Assembly: GCA_905182985.1 (NCBI GenBank)
Contig: CAJJDN010000012.1
Span: forward strand, 255,857-319,856
Direction of reading: 5' to 3'
From: Paramecium sonneborni
Taxonomy: Eukaryota; Ciliophora; Oligohymenophorea; Peniculida; Parameciidae
DNA length: 64,000 bases
In this document: positions 10,068 to 22,496 of the stretch, in pieces
How positions within the stretch are numbered: the first letter of the stretch is position 1
How the letters are laid out: the number at the start of each line of letters is the position of its first letter
The notes under the pieces: generated by a model
The model's database searches: none
Told to the model about the DNA's origin: nothing
Seen by the model: only the letters and a program-made list of their open reading frames with translations
Made by a program: the position numbers and the translations under genes

Positions 10068-12805
10068 ATGGCATGTTCATATGTATTTTCTGATGACAAA
10101 TCTTTCTTATAAGATTTGGATTTTATGTTAGAATAATCAGATCAATGTCCTTCCTTACTTAAATAATAATCATGTTCAATATAATTACAAAAGTAATAAT
10201 CAGATGTTAAATCTAATGTGTCTTGTGCAGATTTAGTTGATTTAGAGAGAGGAGGTAAAATTAAATAATTAATGTAGGTTGCATACTTTAGACTAAAATA
10301 GGTCCAATTTAATATGGTATGCCTCCAGAAACAATTAAAGACTGTTTGAATATGGGAATGGAAGTTCCAACTTTTTATATAATTCCATCAAAAAGGTATA
10401 AAAATTAGAAATTATTAGATTTGATAAAAGATTAGGAATAAGCACTGCAGAATTTGAATTTCCAGCTTATTTTAATTTCTTTTGTAAAAAAAAGTAAATA
10501 ACATTAATATGTACATCTGATACTGAAAGAGCTATAAGAACTGTTTTTTAGGAAACTTTATTAGGGCCAGTTGATCATCCTGATTTGGCTCTTGATTTCT
10601 ATCATAAATATCCAAAAAGTGCTTATCCAGACTTTCATAAAGAAAGAAGTGTATTTTCTAGGAATCCTTCAAATTTAGATGAAAAATTAACAATTGATCA
10701 TTTATTGAAGTTCAATTTATTTGATGAAAATAATACAGCAACTATAACTGAAGGAGATATTACAATTAGAATAATTAAGGATAGCAATTCATTTAAAATA
10801 TTAGAAAATGGGATATATCTGAAAAGTATACCAGATGTATTTACATTCCCTTCATAATATTATGAATATATTATAACAAAACCAGATGATTATAGAGCTG
10901 AAAGTGTGAAGAATATTAAATCTAAAAGAGATTCAGCAAAAGAATCATGCCCAACACCATTATTAGTGAAATAATTGCCAGAGATGACAGTTGAATAAAA
11001 AGTAGAAAATTGGGTTATTGGTAATAAATATCAAAGAGGAGGAGAGAAGAAATTATCAGTTGTCTTATGGGATTAGATGGGAGGACATGTTGAAAGTGGT
11101 TCAGCTATTTTTTAATTAGATATTGATGAAAATAAATCATTTACACCTCCAGATTTTGGTGTTACTATTTTAGGATGTGTAATTAATAAATATTAAACTA
11201 TAATTTTAGTCTCATGGATTTGATCCGAAAGGTTCAACTTCAGGTTATATATTCTGGGTAAATGGAAGAGGAATAATGGTTGATCCACCTCCATTTGCAT
11301 CTTATCATATGAAATAGATGGGAATACCATCAATATTAATATGTGCAGTTATAATTAGTCATTGTCATGCAGATCATGATGCTGGCACATTTCATAAAAT
11401 ATTAGATGATACAAGAGTAGAAATAATTACAACTAGAACAATAATGAATTCTTTTCTAAGAAAATATTCAGCAATGTCTAGTATTGATATAGATTCTCTA
11501 AGAAAACTATTTATTTTTAGGTATAATATATTAATATATGCATAGACCAGTTATTATTGGAATTCCTTTAAATATATATGGAGCCTATTTTAACTTTTTT
11601 TATGCTATGCATACTATTCCAAGTCTTGGATTTAGTGTTAAATTAGAGAATAAATCTATGTATTTTTCATCTGATACATTTTTTGATCCAGACTAATTAT
11701 TAGAATATAAAAATTAAGGAATTCTTTCATAAAAGAGATATGAACATTTAGCCTTTATTGAATTTAAAGAAGATTTAATTCTTCATGAAGCAGGAGTACC
11801 TCCTATTCATACTTCATAATCTATACTTGGAAAATTACCAAATAATATTAAAAATAGATTGTATCTTGTTCACACAGCTTAAAAAGATCTAAAAAAAGAA
11901 TTAGGTTTAAAGATAGCAAAAACTGGAATAGAAAATACTATGATATTAATACCAAGTAATACTAATAAACATCTTACAACAATTAGAAGACTTGATTTAC
12001 TTTCAACTATAGATATTTTTGAACATTTAACTTTAAAAAATGTAAGATGGCTTTTAGATTCAGTAACATCTGAAGAATTTTTTACAGGATAAGATGTTAT
12101 AAAAGAAGGTACTACTGGAGATAGATTTTATATAATTGAATCTGGATTAGCAAGAGTTTATTCAACTTAAAAAGGATAAGAATTTGAAAGATATTACTAA
12201 GTAGGTGATTATTTTGGTGAATCTGCTGTTTTATCAAATGAAGGGAAAAGAGGAGCATCGTAATTATTATATAATTAATTAATAGTGTAGAAGCTGTTAC
12301 ACATCTTAAAGTTCTTATTTTAGAAAAGCATGATTTTTGGTTTATTTTTGGTGATGGTTTAGGTGGATAAGGTCCTATTATTTAAAAAATGAAATAATTA
12401 ACTGCAGCTAGAAGATCAAAAGCTGTTCATTGTCTTTTTAAGAATTCTATTCTATCTGAATTAACTCCTTCTCAGAAAACATAATTAGAAATGATTATGA
12501 GAGAATAAGAAATCGAAAAAGGTACTGTTATATGGAAAGTGGGTGAAAAACCAGAATTTGCTTTCATTATTAAAAGAGGAACATTTGCATTTTATGATTG
12601 CCCTGAATAAGATTCAGAAGAATTAGATTCAGGAGCATATGTTGGAGAATTAAGAGCTATGATTGAAAATATTACTATCTCTACATCTATTAGAGCAACC
12701 AGGAAAGCAACTATATTTAAGATTGCTAGAAAAGATTTAATTAGTTTTGCTAATAAACATCCTGGAATCTATATGATTTTGATTGATACCAAATATTTAG
12801 AATGA
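10068..12805 (+). CDS. Metallo-beta-lactamase / cyclic-nucleotide-binding fusion protein
   Basis: Starts MACSYVFSDDKS; about five introns of 23-33 nt are needed (one before GCILQTKIGPIQYG, one of 33 nt near 11178-11210, one of 25 nt at 11520-11544). A polar N-terminus of about 70 residues is followed by a domain with GPIQYGMPPETIKDC. A metallo-beta-lactamase-type hydrolase fold follows, with SHCHADHDAG (HxHxDH, two-metal site), and a later AMHTIPSLGF histidine plus SSDTFFDP aspartate that fit the distal ligands. The C-terminal part holds two cyclic-nucleotide-binding domains. The first contains GDYFGESAVLSNEGKRGAS, a phosphate-binding-cassette-like element with the conserved Glu and Arg. The second contains GAYVGELRAM. 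The hydrolase may be controlled by cAMP or cGMP. The substrate is unknown. The stop lies 35 bp from the stop of the convergent TTLL gene. Confidence 0.85.
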
Positions 12806-12840
12806 ATCATATTAATTACATACAATTATTTATATCAGTT

Positions 12841-14863
12841 TCACTTTTTTTCGAATAATTCTATTAACATTTCTGAATCAAATCTTGAATCTATTATTAC
12901 TTAAAATTTATTTTATAAACTAAATTTATCTATTAACTATTTTTTGTTTGTTGGCCATCCTTATGGTGGTGGATATATCAAATCTATAGTCAAATACAAT
13001 GCATTATCTAACATTTGAGTTATTACTTTTTGATGATATTAACTATCAGCACTAAAACTTGGATTTAAATTCAATTCTACTAACCAAGGTTTTAATTATT
13101 AATCAATGATATAATTCAAACCTATAATCTTTATAACTATTTATTAATACTTCAAAGTTATGATCTTTCACTACTAAATTTGTAAACACTGATCTTATAG
13201 CTTAAGTTGCTATCATTTTTAATTAAGGAATCATATTTTATTTAAAATTTATTTTAAATTAAATGAAAAACTCTTATAATTTATCTATTGACAACTTATT
13301 TCCTGCTTCATAAAATTAAAATCCTTTAGATTCCTTTTATATTTAACTATTTGTAAAATGTATTAAGAAATCTAAATCACTTTCATTATATTCTTTACTA
13401 CTAGTTCTTCCATATACCTCATCATAAAAATAAACTCTCACAACTCCATTTATTTAACTTATTAACAAATACGTATATAAATCAAATTTCCTTTTATAAT
13501 ACAATAATGGCTTTATATATTCTTATATTACTAAAGTTTCAAAATTATGATCTTGATTTTTATATTCAGATATTATAAAATCATAAACCTATCTTCCATT
13601 TTAACAGATCTTCATAAATTATCCATTATTTGCCCATTCTCCAGGCTTTACTATCCATAAAGAATTTTCATTTTTATGTTCTATTAAAAATTAATTCAAC
13701 TTAGAATCTTTTTAACTTGTTATAATAATAGAATAAGGATAATTCTGAAATGGATCTTAATTTAATAATTTAGCATATGATTGTAAAAATTTTATAAAAT
13801 TTTTCTTAAATCCAATCAATTAATTAATTTCTATGTGATTATGTAATCTACCATTCGGTTAAATCATAGCTAGTTTATGTTCTATTGCAAATTTTATTTA
13901 TTCTTCATAGTTTTCTTAATTAAATGGATCTACAACCTTACTCTAACTTTAATCAAATAAGACTCTCATTTTTTATCTTTATAAGAATTAGGAATTAGAT
14001 CTTTAGGACCAATAAAATTATACATCATCTGTTTTTTCTATAGATTCACACCACCACCATCTTTTTCTCATTAATTCTTTGATAATACTTTCATTTTCAT
14101 TAATCTCCTCAATAAAATAGCTTTAACATCTCACCAATGATTATTTTACATAAAATAAGTGACTACATTAGAATTTGAATAAAAATTAATAATATTTCAC
14201 AAGCTTTACTTAAAAAGGATCTTCTCCAATACCATTTCCTTATAGTCTACTTGATTTACTTAAAGGTTCATATTGTTCTAAGACTTCTATTATTATAGGA
14301 GTTTACTTCTTCAATATTTTAGGTAATTTTTTCACATAACTAGGACTTTTCTCTATTTATTAATCTTCTTAAGTCTTATTATTTTAATTTTTTAATAGAG
14401 GAATAGGAGATTTTGGTTTAAACTATTCTTTCTATGTAAATTCTTGTCGCTTCTTTTTCATATCCCTTAACACTTTAGCTAAATCTTTACCTTTTCTATC
14501 CTTTTCTTTTTATTCAAAACTTTCTGCTATAAGAGGCTCATTCTATATGTGATTCTTTGATTTTATTCGAAATATAAAACCTTAAGGAATATCATTGATT
14601 GTATTATTTTGACTCTAATTTGAAATACTTCTAAGTTCTCTAAAAATAATCGAAGGTTTCTTATAATATGCATCATTTATTTAGACAGTGTAGCTATTAT
14701 TTGAAATAGTTTTTTATGACATGGCAGACTCATTGGATAAATTAATTTTTTCTTATTCTTAAAAATTAGTATTTCCCTTAATAGGTATGTAAGCATAATA
14801 ATGATGATTTTTACTATTTTTTGAAGATTTAATATTTTTCTATGAAAAGGTGTTCTGTTGCAT
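12841..14863 (-). CDS. Tubulin-tyrosine-ligase-like (TTLL) protein
   Basis: A polar N-terminal extension of about 230 residues begins MQQNTFSQKNIKSS. The TTL domain follows: HNHIEINQLIGFKKN, then SLWIVKPGEWANNGQ (ATP-grasp lysine loop), IQEYIKPLLYYKRKFDLYTY, GVVRVYFYD, LIHFTN, GLNYIIDQQLKPWLVELNLNPSF. The order and spacing match tubulin-modifying TTLL enzymes, which add Glu or Gly side chains or Tyr to tubulin. Two usually conserved positions look different: the family KFDxRxY element has Y where R is expected (KFDLYTY), and the loop before the catalytic Glu has N in place of D (GLNYIID). It may therefore be an atypical or weakened ligase. Introns are inferred, one of 25 nt ending AAAG. Modification type cannot be assigned. 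Confidence 0.85.
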
Positions 14864-15683
14864 TATATAAATTTATTTATGCAATTAAAATTAATCAAAT
14901 AATTATAAATTATAATTACAATTCTGCCTACTCAAGTATGAATCTGTATTTCTAATTTCTGCTAATTATATTTAGAAGGATTTTTAAATTTCCATCCAAA
15001 ATGCTGTTTTTGAAAAATATAATATTCAAAAATTAAAAAATTTTATAATTATTACCTACTAAGACTTCTCTATTTAATTTAGTTGACTAAGTAATTAATC
15101 ATATCAAATAAACTTGAAATGATAAATTATACTTAAAAGAATTCAGGATAATATGTAAGTTAATTTATCTTTATTAACAGGTAAGAACTAATCTATTATT
15201 AAAATATATAATTTATTATTTTATAATAATTAATTTATTTTAATATTTAACAATAAATTCTGATGATCAAGCATACCCTTTTATTAATTCTGATCTAATT
15301 CTGATTTTCAGTCTATATATTATTACCATTTATATTTGCAAAATACAAAATATTTACATTTATATTTCTATCTATATTTTTGTTTAACATGATTCTTAAG
15401 AAATTTATAGTATTTAATTTGTATAGAATACAACAGTTTTTATCAATCTGATTATCAAATTCAGAATTAATTTGTTTCTCATTCTATATTTCTCAAGAAA
15501 TGACTCTTTTATTAAAAATATTTCAGGTTATCCCCTAAAACATGTAAATTTTTTATATATTAGTTTCAAAAAGAGTTTATAAACAGTTTACCAGGAGAAA
15601 TTTATGACCTGAAATATTGATTTTTATTTGATTGTTTTGAAAGGATTAATTAATATAAATTTGTTGAGAAATATTGATTATAA
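14864..15683. promoter_or_regulatory. Divergent intergenic region, TTLL and bZIP
   Basis: About 820 bp separate the start codons of two divergent genes, one of the longest spacers in the window. No supported frame was found. It should contain both promoters. A 15-nt near-perfect inverted repeat (15517-15531 and 15604-15618) sits close to the bZIP start. Confidence 0.5.
15517..15618. repeat. Inverted repeat upstream of bZIP gene
   Basis: AATATTTCAGGTTAT at 15517-15531 and ATGACCTGAAATATT at 15604-15618 are reverse complements with one mismatch, with 72 bp between them. The pair could be a regulatory dyad or a chance event in AT-rich DNA. Confidence 0.4.
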
Positions 15684-16932
15684 ATGAATCATTATGATTA
15701 CTTTAATCCATTGGAATCAGATTCTAATTCTAGTGATATCTAGTATGATAAAGAAGATGAAGACCATAAGAAATTTTAAGGCTAGATGAAGAAAAAACAG
15801 AAAGGAAACACAAAGAATACTTACATCAATAAAATTTCATCTTTAATTAAGATAGCAAATTCAGAATAAGTGGAAGAAAAGTATAATAAATAATATATGA
15901 CAATAGAGAAGGAAGGAAGTAAGTTTAAGCAAAATCTGCAAATTAGCTCTTAGGATCTAATATTGATAAAGAAGACAAACTGAAAAAAAATAGAGAGTCT
16001 GCAAGAAATAGCAGAAAGAGAAAGAAAATTTACCTAGAACTTTTAGAGAATAAAGTTACAATATTATAAGAACAGTTGGAGAGTTTTTAAAAAGTGAATG
16101 ATTCTACAGCTGATCTGGCATTAAACTTGTAAAATAAAATAAACTAAGTTATATTGTATAATAATTTAGAAATAAGAGTAAGATCAGAACAAAATGATTT
16201 TATTCTCAAATTTATAAAATGCAGTCTAAAATAATGTAAGCGAAATGAATATAGATACTATAGTTGAATCACTTAATGTAAAAAAAATAATTTAAAAAAG
16301 AAAAAATTTGGAGCAGGATCATTTGAAAGGCAACAATAATTAGACCATTATTTTAATTAAATTTATGAAAACTGTCTTTCACCTTATTTAAATTATATAA
16401 TTGGGGCAGCAAAAACAGAATAAGATATATTTTAAGGATAAAATACCAATTCTGAAACTGGGATATTAAGAAATTTGAAATTAACAGACAAATAAAAATA
16501 GATTATTTTAAAGAAACATAAAAAGCTATTGAGATTTTAGAGTGATCTTACAAAGTTGTGTTAAAATTTATTTTTAGCACTTTATCATCTTTCTAAGAAA
16601 TTAAAAACTAAATATAGATAGAATTGAGTTCGTATGGTTAAACTTTAGAGTAATTAAGAAAAGAGTTAAAGCCTAGTTAAGTAGGGAAATTCCTTATTGA
16701 AATTGAAAAAAAAGATATGCAGCATCATTTTAGAGAATAATTTGAAAAATATTTTGGTGCAGAAATGGATGAAGAAGATTCTTTAGATTTATATCAATTT
16801 ATGGTTGACCATAACTGTTGTAATAATCTAGGAATCGATATTTAAAATACGTATCATATATATAAACAATCAAAATTATTTTTAAGTAGAAAGTATGAAT
16901 TAGATGATTAGAAATAACAATAAGAAGAATGA
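15684..16932 (+). CDS. bZIP transcription factor
   Basis: Starts MNHYDYFNPLESDSN with an acidic, serine-rich N-terminus that could be an activation segment. After an intron of about 28 nt (GTAAGT...TTAG near 15919) the basic region reads KKNRESARNSRKRKK, again N-x7-R, followed by the zipper IYLELLENKVTILQEQLESF. A second intron near 16236 and a 23-nt intron (GTTGTG...TTTAG) at 16552-16574 restore one frame through a helical C-terminal region (GAGSFERQQQLDHYF, then ELSSYGQTLEQLRKEL, then YQFMVDHNCC) to TGA 16930. The match to the bZIP at 1-1162, including SARxSRKRKKIY and the helical tail, indicates paralogy. It is probably a nuclear, dimeric DNA-binding protein. Confidence 0.85.
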
Positions 16933-17136
16933 TTAATGAATTATTTTATGAAATAGTTTAATTAATTATATAATTTTTCTGTAGAATTTTTATTTAATTT
17001 AAATTTACATAGTTGATAAACATTATATTTCTTGTATAAAGAATAAGCGTTTAGTTAGATTATGTAAATTAATAATCTAAATTCATAAATAAAATGATTC
17101 ATTATATATTATTTATAAGTTTATAATTATTATTTA

Positions 17137-18879
17137 ATGAATAACAATCACATCATTCCAATTTAACTAATTTAACAGCTTAGATTACCAATACGTAATA
17201 AAGATTACAACACTTCTTTGTCATCATTTAATTAATTACTTGACTAAGTTGAACAATATTTAAGAGTTTTCAATCAATAAAATTTAGAACAAATAAAGAT
17301 CGTATTTGGAATGATATTAGAAGTATTGCAAATTATTATTGAGATAGGATTTAGATTTCTTACAATTGAAGCCTATAATTTAAATTTGGAGAATCAACTT
17401 TACTGATCTATTTTTGAATACATTTAGCTTATCCTTTGCAAAAGCACTTTGCATATATTTTGTATCATTAAGCGAGTGTAGTCAAATATTTAAAACACCA
17501 ATATTTAATGAAATATCTAAATAGATCTGTTAGATTTTTTGCATTCTTTGTTGGGATAGAGACATTTCAGATGAAATTAGACATTCAAAATGTTTAAGAT
17601 CCTTAATTCGAATGCTTAGAGTGAATTGTACAGAAGATCTATTAGCTTGCCTTGTTATTGTAACAAAAAACAGCAAGAATTCTGAATACATGACTATAAA
17701 AAAGAGTTAAGATTAATTACTATAACTCTTTAGAAATAATATCAATAGGGATCTAGTATAATTAATTATAGCCAATATGTGTTTTAATAATGATCAAAGA
17801 TTACTTTTTTGGTGTTAGGGAATATTATAAGTAATAAAACTTACATTAGATGCTCCATCTTTAACTTTAATTTGGAAATTATTATATGATTGTCCTGAAG
17901 TCATTGATGAATTACTCAAATATGCTGAATTTTTCAATCATTTATATAAATAAATTAATACTATTAATGAGGAATGTGCTTTAATGATAGGTATAATCAG
18001 GAAAATCTGTGAAAATAATGAATAATATAAATCATTACATATTGAAAGCATTGTTAATGTTTTTAGTAATTTCCTTGAAAACAATTAAATACAATAACCT
18101 AAGTATGACTAATTGCATCCATCAATAAGATAATTTATTTTCAAAGAACTATTCTCTTTTTTTGGAATTGTTGGAAATTAATTTATTTAACCTTAAATAA
18201 TACCTCACATTATTAGTTTGATATATTAAAATAGTAATGACAATAGATTACTGACTGTTGGAATAGGTATGTTGACTAATCTAAGTACTTATTCATAGAT
18301 TTTATATATAATCTAAAATGACAAATTATTTTATTAGATAATTCTACAAATTTTAGAACAATATTATGACAAACAGTAATTGATAGAATATACATTAAAA
18401 CTAATGATTAATACTTTAACTAATTAAATCATTTCTATTTAATATGCTTAGCCTAGATTTATCATGAAGCTATTCTTTATTTGGCATGTGAATCCTGACA
18501 ATATTTCAGTCAACAATCTAATTATTCGAGTATTAAGAGGTTTATACGTTATTACAAATGCCAATGCTTAAATTTTAAGCTAATGCATAAATGAATTATA
18601 ACAAAGAAATAACACATTTGATTTTGTTGATCTTTGTTCATTTACAATCAACTCAAATTTATCATAAAATAAACTTGAGAATGTTGTTGAAGTAATACTC
18701 AAATTTTATATTAGATTTATATGCTCATATCAATTATTCCTGATCTTAAGTTAAATAATATAAGGTTTTAGAATACAATTAAATAATATGTTGAAACCAT
18801 GAGAGCAAAAGGAGAATTAAAAAAGGCTTTATAAGCAGTATCTCACTTACCAATAGAAGATATTGGATTACAATTCTGA
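17137..18879 (+). CDS. Armadillo-type helical repeat protein
   Basis: Starts MNNNHIIPIQLIQQL. A 25-nt intron (GTATTG...GATAG, 17325-17349) joins GMILE to DLDFLQLKP, and a 23-nt intron near 18692-18714 leads to the C-terminus ending IEDIGLQF. The protein is about 560 residues of repeated helix pairs, for example LIRMLRVNCTEDLLACLVI, LIWKLLYDCPEVIDELL and LLTVGIGMLTNLSTYSQ, typical of ARM/HEAT solenoids. It resembles the importin-alpha-like gene at 22497 in length and style, but I see no clear importin-beta-binding basic segment at its N-terminus. A scaffold or nuclear-transport role is possible; the family call stops at ARM-type. Confidence 0.6.
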
Positions 18880-19261
18880 AAATATCAAAAATAATATTAA
18901 TTATAATATTTTTATTTCAATCAACATCATAAATCAATCAAATCTATTGTACTTTAATTTTATAAAAATTATTCAAAGTATATCTATTTTATATTTGTAA
19001 ATATGTGAATTCATAAAAAAGAATAATTATTAATTCTTATATTATTTGAGATTGATTTCTTTAGACTTCAGAAAACTTTAATAAATTCAAGGATGATTGA
19101 GATTAATAAAATTATAAAATTAAAAGTCTTATTGACATGTAGATAAATTAAGACATTTCACTCAAATTTACAATAAAAATTAATTGAAAAATCATAATAA
19201 AGAAAAAAATATTATTATATGAAAAAGTAAAAATGAACTAATGAAGGAGATCTTATATATT
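18880..19261. other. Convergent intergenic stretch
   Basis: About 380 bp lie between two facing stop codons. It is A/T-rich with no supported frame and would hold the 3' UTRs of both neighbours. Confidence 0.5.
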
Positions 19262-20341
19262 TCAATTAGGCAAAAACATATGATTTAACTATTCAATTTC
19301 TTTGATAAAGTTCTAAACAAAATCTTTTATGTCAAATAAAAAATTGAAATTATTATGATCTTTATCTTCAGGATAAAAAAATGTTTTTCTTTTAGAAGCT
19401 AAACTTTTGTATATATCTTCTGCCATTTATATTGGAATAAATTTATCTAGTTTACCATGAATGATGATGCAAGGGCAGGTAATCTTATTTGCTCTTTATA
19501 CATTATTGAATTAATCCTAAAAGGGATTATTAATTTCTACATACTTTTAACAAATTCGCAGCAAAATAAAAATGCTTTTTAGCAACAGATTTTATAGATG
19601 TGAATGGGCTTAATAAAATTAATGCTTTTGGTTAATAAATTGATGCTAAAAAACAAGCTGGGCCAGTTCCAATTGATCTTCCAAAAATAGTCAATTTAGA
19701 ATCAGGAACTCTTAATTCCAAATGAATATAAATAAAGACATCTTCAGCATCTTTTTCAATTTATTTTTAGGAAGGTTCAACTTAAGTGTAAATTCCGTAA
19801 CCTGGATATTCCATGCAAATTACATTTACATTCAATCCATTACTCAAAGCAGATGTAAACTCATAGCAAGTTCCTCTTTAAAATTTACATTTTAGATTTA
19901 CATATCCTCTGCATTACTATGAAAATACAAAAGGTATTCATCTGAATTTGCTTTGATGAATAAACAAGGAATTTGATGTTTATTTTGCTTTGTTTTTATG
20001 AATAATAAAGTTAATTTTTAATTGCCATCAAAAGTTTTTGAATGATAAGAAGGTTAAGGATTCAAGTAAATCAATTTATTGAGACTCAACATGGTAATAT
20101 TAATATAATAATTGTAAATTTATATCAAATAAATAATCAAAAACAAACCAAATGAAAAATTATGAAGAAATCCAAATAATATAGAATGCCAATGCTGCTT
20201 ATATTGTTAATTATCTTGATCTAAAATTTACAATATACCTGAGAAAAATTGTAAATAAAAATATTTGTTTATTTCATCATATCTTACATTTGATAAATAG
20301 CTTTCTTTAAATTAATATTTTTTATTAATAAAATCATTCAT
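19262..20341 (-). CDS. Membrane-anchored alpha/beta hydrolase (ABHD17/ABHD13-like)
   Basis: The upstream ATG at 20341 is in frame with the internal ATG at 20092. It adds an N-terminal hydrophobic segment (FGFLHNFSFGLFLIIYLI), so I prefer it. After a 26-nt intron ending AAAG the hydrolase fold follows: MEYPGYGIY (oxyanion region), FGRSIGTGPACFLAS (nucleophile elbow GxSxG, with Ser), LILLSPFTSIKSVA, IIHGKLDKFIP (catalytic Asp region), and DHNNF (His). The GRSIGTG and YPGYG elements are typical of the BEM46/ABHD13/ABHD17 group, several of which are membrane-bound thioesterases or depalmitoylases. The catalytic triad is complete. Substrate is not shown. Confidence 0.8.
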
Positions 20342-20717
20342 TTTGGATTTTTATCTAGTTTATCTAAATATTTTGCCAATTTTATATAACTACTACTACT
20401 TAAAACAGATTTCAAGTGATACTTCAATATGTTTGTGAGCATGAAATTAAAATATTTTTATTATTATGCCTATTCTATTGAATTAATAATGCAATAAAAA
20501 AGAATGAAGTTTAATTTTAAATGCATGAATCACCAATTTTTAAAATTTGTTTAAAAAAATTGAACTAAAATCAAAGTTATGTATTAAATAATTGATTGAG
20601 TTATTTATAGAAATTAAATGAAAAGATTCAATCTCATCATATTATTTTTTTTTTGATTATAATATTAAAGAAAAGACTTGAATAAAAAATATTACTATAT
20701 TTAATATTAAATCATCA
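20342..20717. other. Intergenic stretch between tandem minus-strand genes
   Basis: This is AT-rich. A short frame (MLTNILKYHLKSVLS...) opens at about 20440 on the minus strand but stops after 34 codons, just upstream of the hydrolase start. I do not call it. Confidence 0.4.
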
Positions 20718-21543
20718 TCACTCTTGTTAAATTTAAGAATTTGGATTAAAGGCTTCTAATTTTGTAATGTAATCCTTTAATTCTTAAGCATTTAAATGTA
20801 AAAATTTTTAATTTTTACCTAAAATTCCAACTTCTACATTTTTTTCATTTAATCTAAAAGAATAATGAATATTTAATTTACTCTTCGTCCTCCATAATAG
20901 CCTTCTTAATAGCACTTAATCCATGTAGAACGAGCTATTCTAAAGTACTTTTTTCAAATAAATGGAACCAACTTTCAAAATAAGTTCTAGCAGCTTAAGA
21001 TCTTGAGCCAATAGCTTAGCATTTATATTCATAATAATTGCCAGAAGGACATGTTTCAAATAAATGAACACCATTTGGATCAATACCTGCAACAAGTAAT
21101 CCAACACCATAAGGTCTTTTGGCACCGCTTTAAGTTTTATGTTGTGACTCTTTAATTAAATATATAAATCTAACTTTCTGCAACTTTAAAGACTAATCTT
21201 CCAACTGGATGATGTGATTCATATGTATATTTGTATTCTAAACATTCTGTTCTCATATATTTGCATAAAACACCTGTAATTATACATCTTTTTAAATACG
21301 TGCATCTGCTGTTAAACCAGCTATAGCAATAGCCATATGATCATCAATTTTGAATTATTTCTCTTAATATCCTGCCAATTCTGATGGTTGTCTTTTGAGA
21401 CTGCATAATACAACATAATCGCTTGATTTCAGTCCCAAACATATGCTTCCTTATTTTACAGCTTCCATAGCATATTCTACTTAAAACAATTTGCCTTATG
21501 GTGACCAAGTGACACAATCTGTGTCGTAAAGATGCTTCAGCAT
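20718..21543 (-). CDS. PSMA1: 20S proteasome subunit alpha6 (PSMA1 type)
   Basis: Starts [20 protein letters not shown], which gives the normal alpha-subunit N-terminus (YDxDxTxWSPxGxLxQVEYA). Further matches are [63 protein letters not shown] and a C-terminal [12 protein letters not shown]. The SPQG plus [13 protein letters not shown] signature and RPYGVGLL point to alpha6/PSMA1. Three short introns are needed, at the GLTADAR codon, before KSQHKT, and before the C-terminal domain; the second ends AAAG. The product is a structural subunit of the outer ring of the 20S core. It is divergent from the gene at 21886, with 342 bp between start codons. Confidence 0.93.
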
Positions 21544-21885
21544 TAATATTTAAATATAATTTATCACATTGGGATTTCACAAAATTTAATAGTTAGCTGA
21601 AAGAAATTTATAATTTCAAAAATTATAGTTTTAATATCAATATCTAATATATATCTGAGTCATGATTTTGCAAATAATAATACTACATACTATTTTAAGT
21701 CCATACATAAAAAAAAAAGGATTAGTTATACAAGCTAAAGAAAATCTTAATATTAATTATCACATCTTTTGTTCAATTAAACTATTAATTTCATTTCATA
21801 TTGAAATGATATTGCAATCTAACTAAAATTAATTAGATATTTTTTTTAGTATATTATATTTATAAATATATAAAATTTAATTATT
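21544..21885. promoter_or_regulatory. Divergent promoter region
   Basis: 342 bp lie between the start codons of the proteasome subunit (-) and the small protein at 21886 (+). No frame is supported. It presumably carries both promoters; no specific element was recognised. Confidence 0.5.
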
Positions 21886-22422
21886 ATGCAAATCCATACA
21901 TTACAAACTCTAAATGATTATTGTAATTACAGTAATCCAATCTAATTTAAATAAAGAAAACCTTCAACTCCATAATTTTAGAAAAAGTATTTTATGAGAC
22001 TATAAGAAAAAAAACAATTTCAATTTAAAAGGTCTAAAGCTGATCTTTTAGATAAAATTCTTTTATAAAAGTAATAATTAACCTCTTCTTTTAAACCATG
22101 GTCAATACCTCGAAATCTTGAAAATTAAGAAGCAAATCCAAAAAAAGATTAAAGTGATATTAGATTTGTATCAATTAATAATCTTCGAATTAGATGTCTG
22201 ATTAATAATTCCGCATAATCTTAAACTTATAAAGAGATAAATCAAACAAGATACTCTACTGATAAAAGAATAAGAACTTCTCCAGGTTTGAAAAAAATAG
22301 TAAATAATCAAAATTAAGCAAAAATACTTAGTTTCAATCATATCGTAAATCGAAATTAACTGTAAAGTTTATACTCTTAAATGGAATGTAAGTAGAGTTT
22401 AGATGATATTTGTCCTTGGTGA
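21886..22422 (+). CDS. Uncharacterised 178-residue protein
   Basis: A single intact frame runs from MQIHTLQTLNDYCNY to DDICPW and TGA. The protein is basic and polar, rich in Q, K, R, S and N, and looks largely disordered. It has repeated short K/R patches (QFKRSKADLL, STDKRIRTSPGLKK). There is no signal peptide, membrane segment or known motif. It is followed 74 bp later by the importin-alpha-like gene on the same strand. The function is not known to me. Confidence 0.6.
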
Positions 22423-22496
22423 ATGATTAATTGATTAGCAAAATTATTTTAAGATTTGCTCCGATTTCTCCTTTAATTTATTTTAAAATTATTAAA

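Noticed and set aside
20342..20717. Short frame MLTNILKYHLKSVLS upstream of the hydrolase
   Set aside because: It is only 34 codons and stops just before the hydrolase start; no support.
21344..21580. Minus-strand frame starting MKSQCDKLYLN
   Set aside because: It is an alternative frame over the proteasome alpha6 gene; the conserved motifs lie in a different frame.
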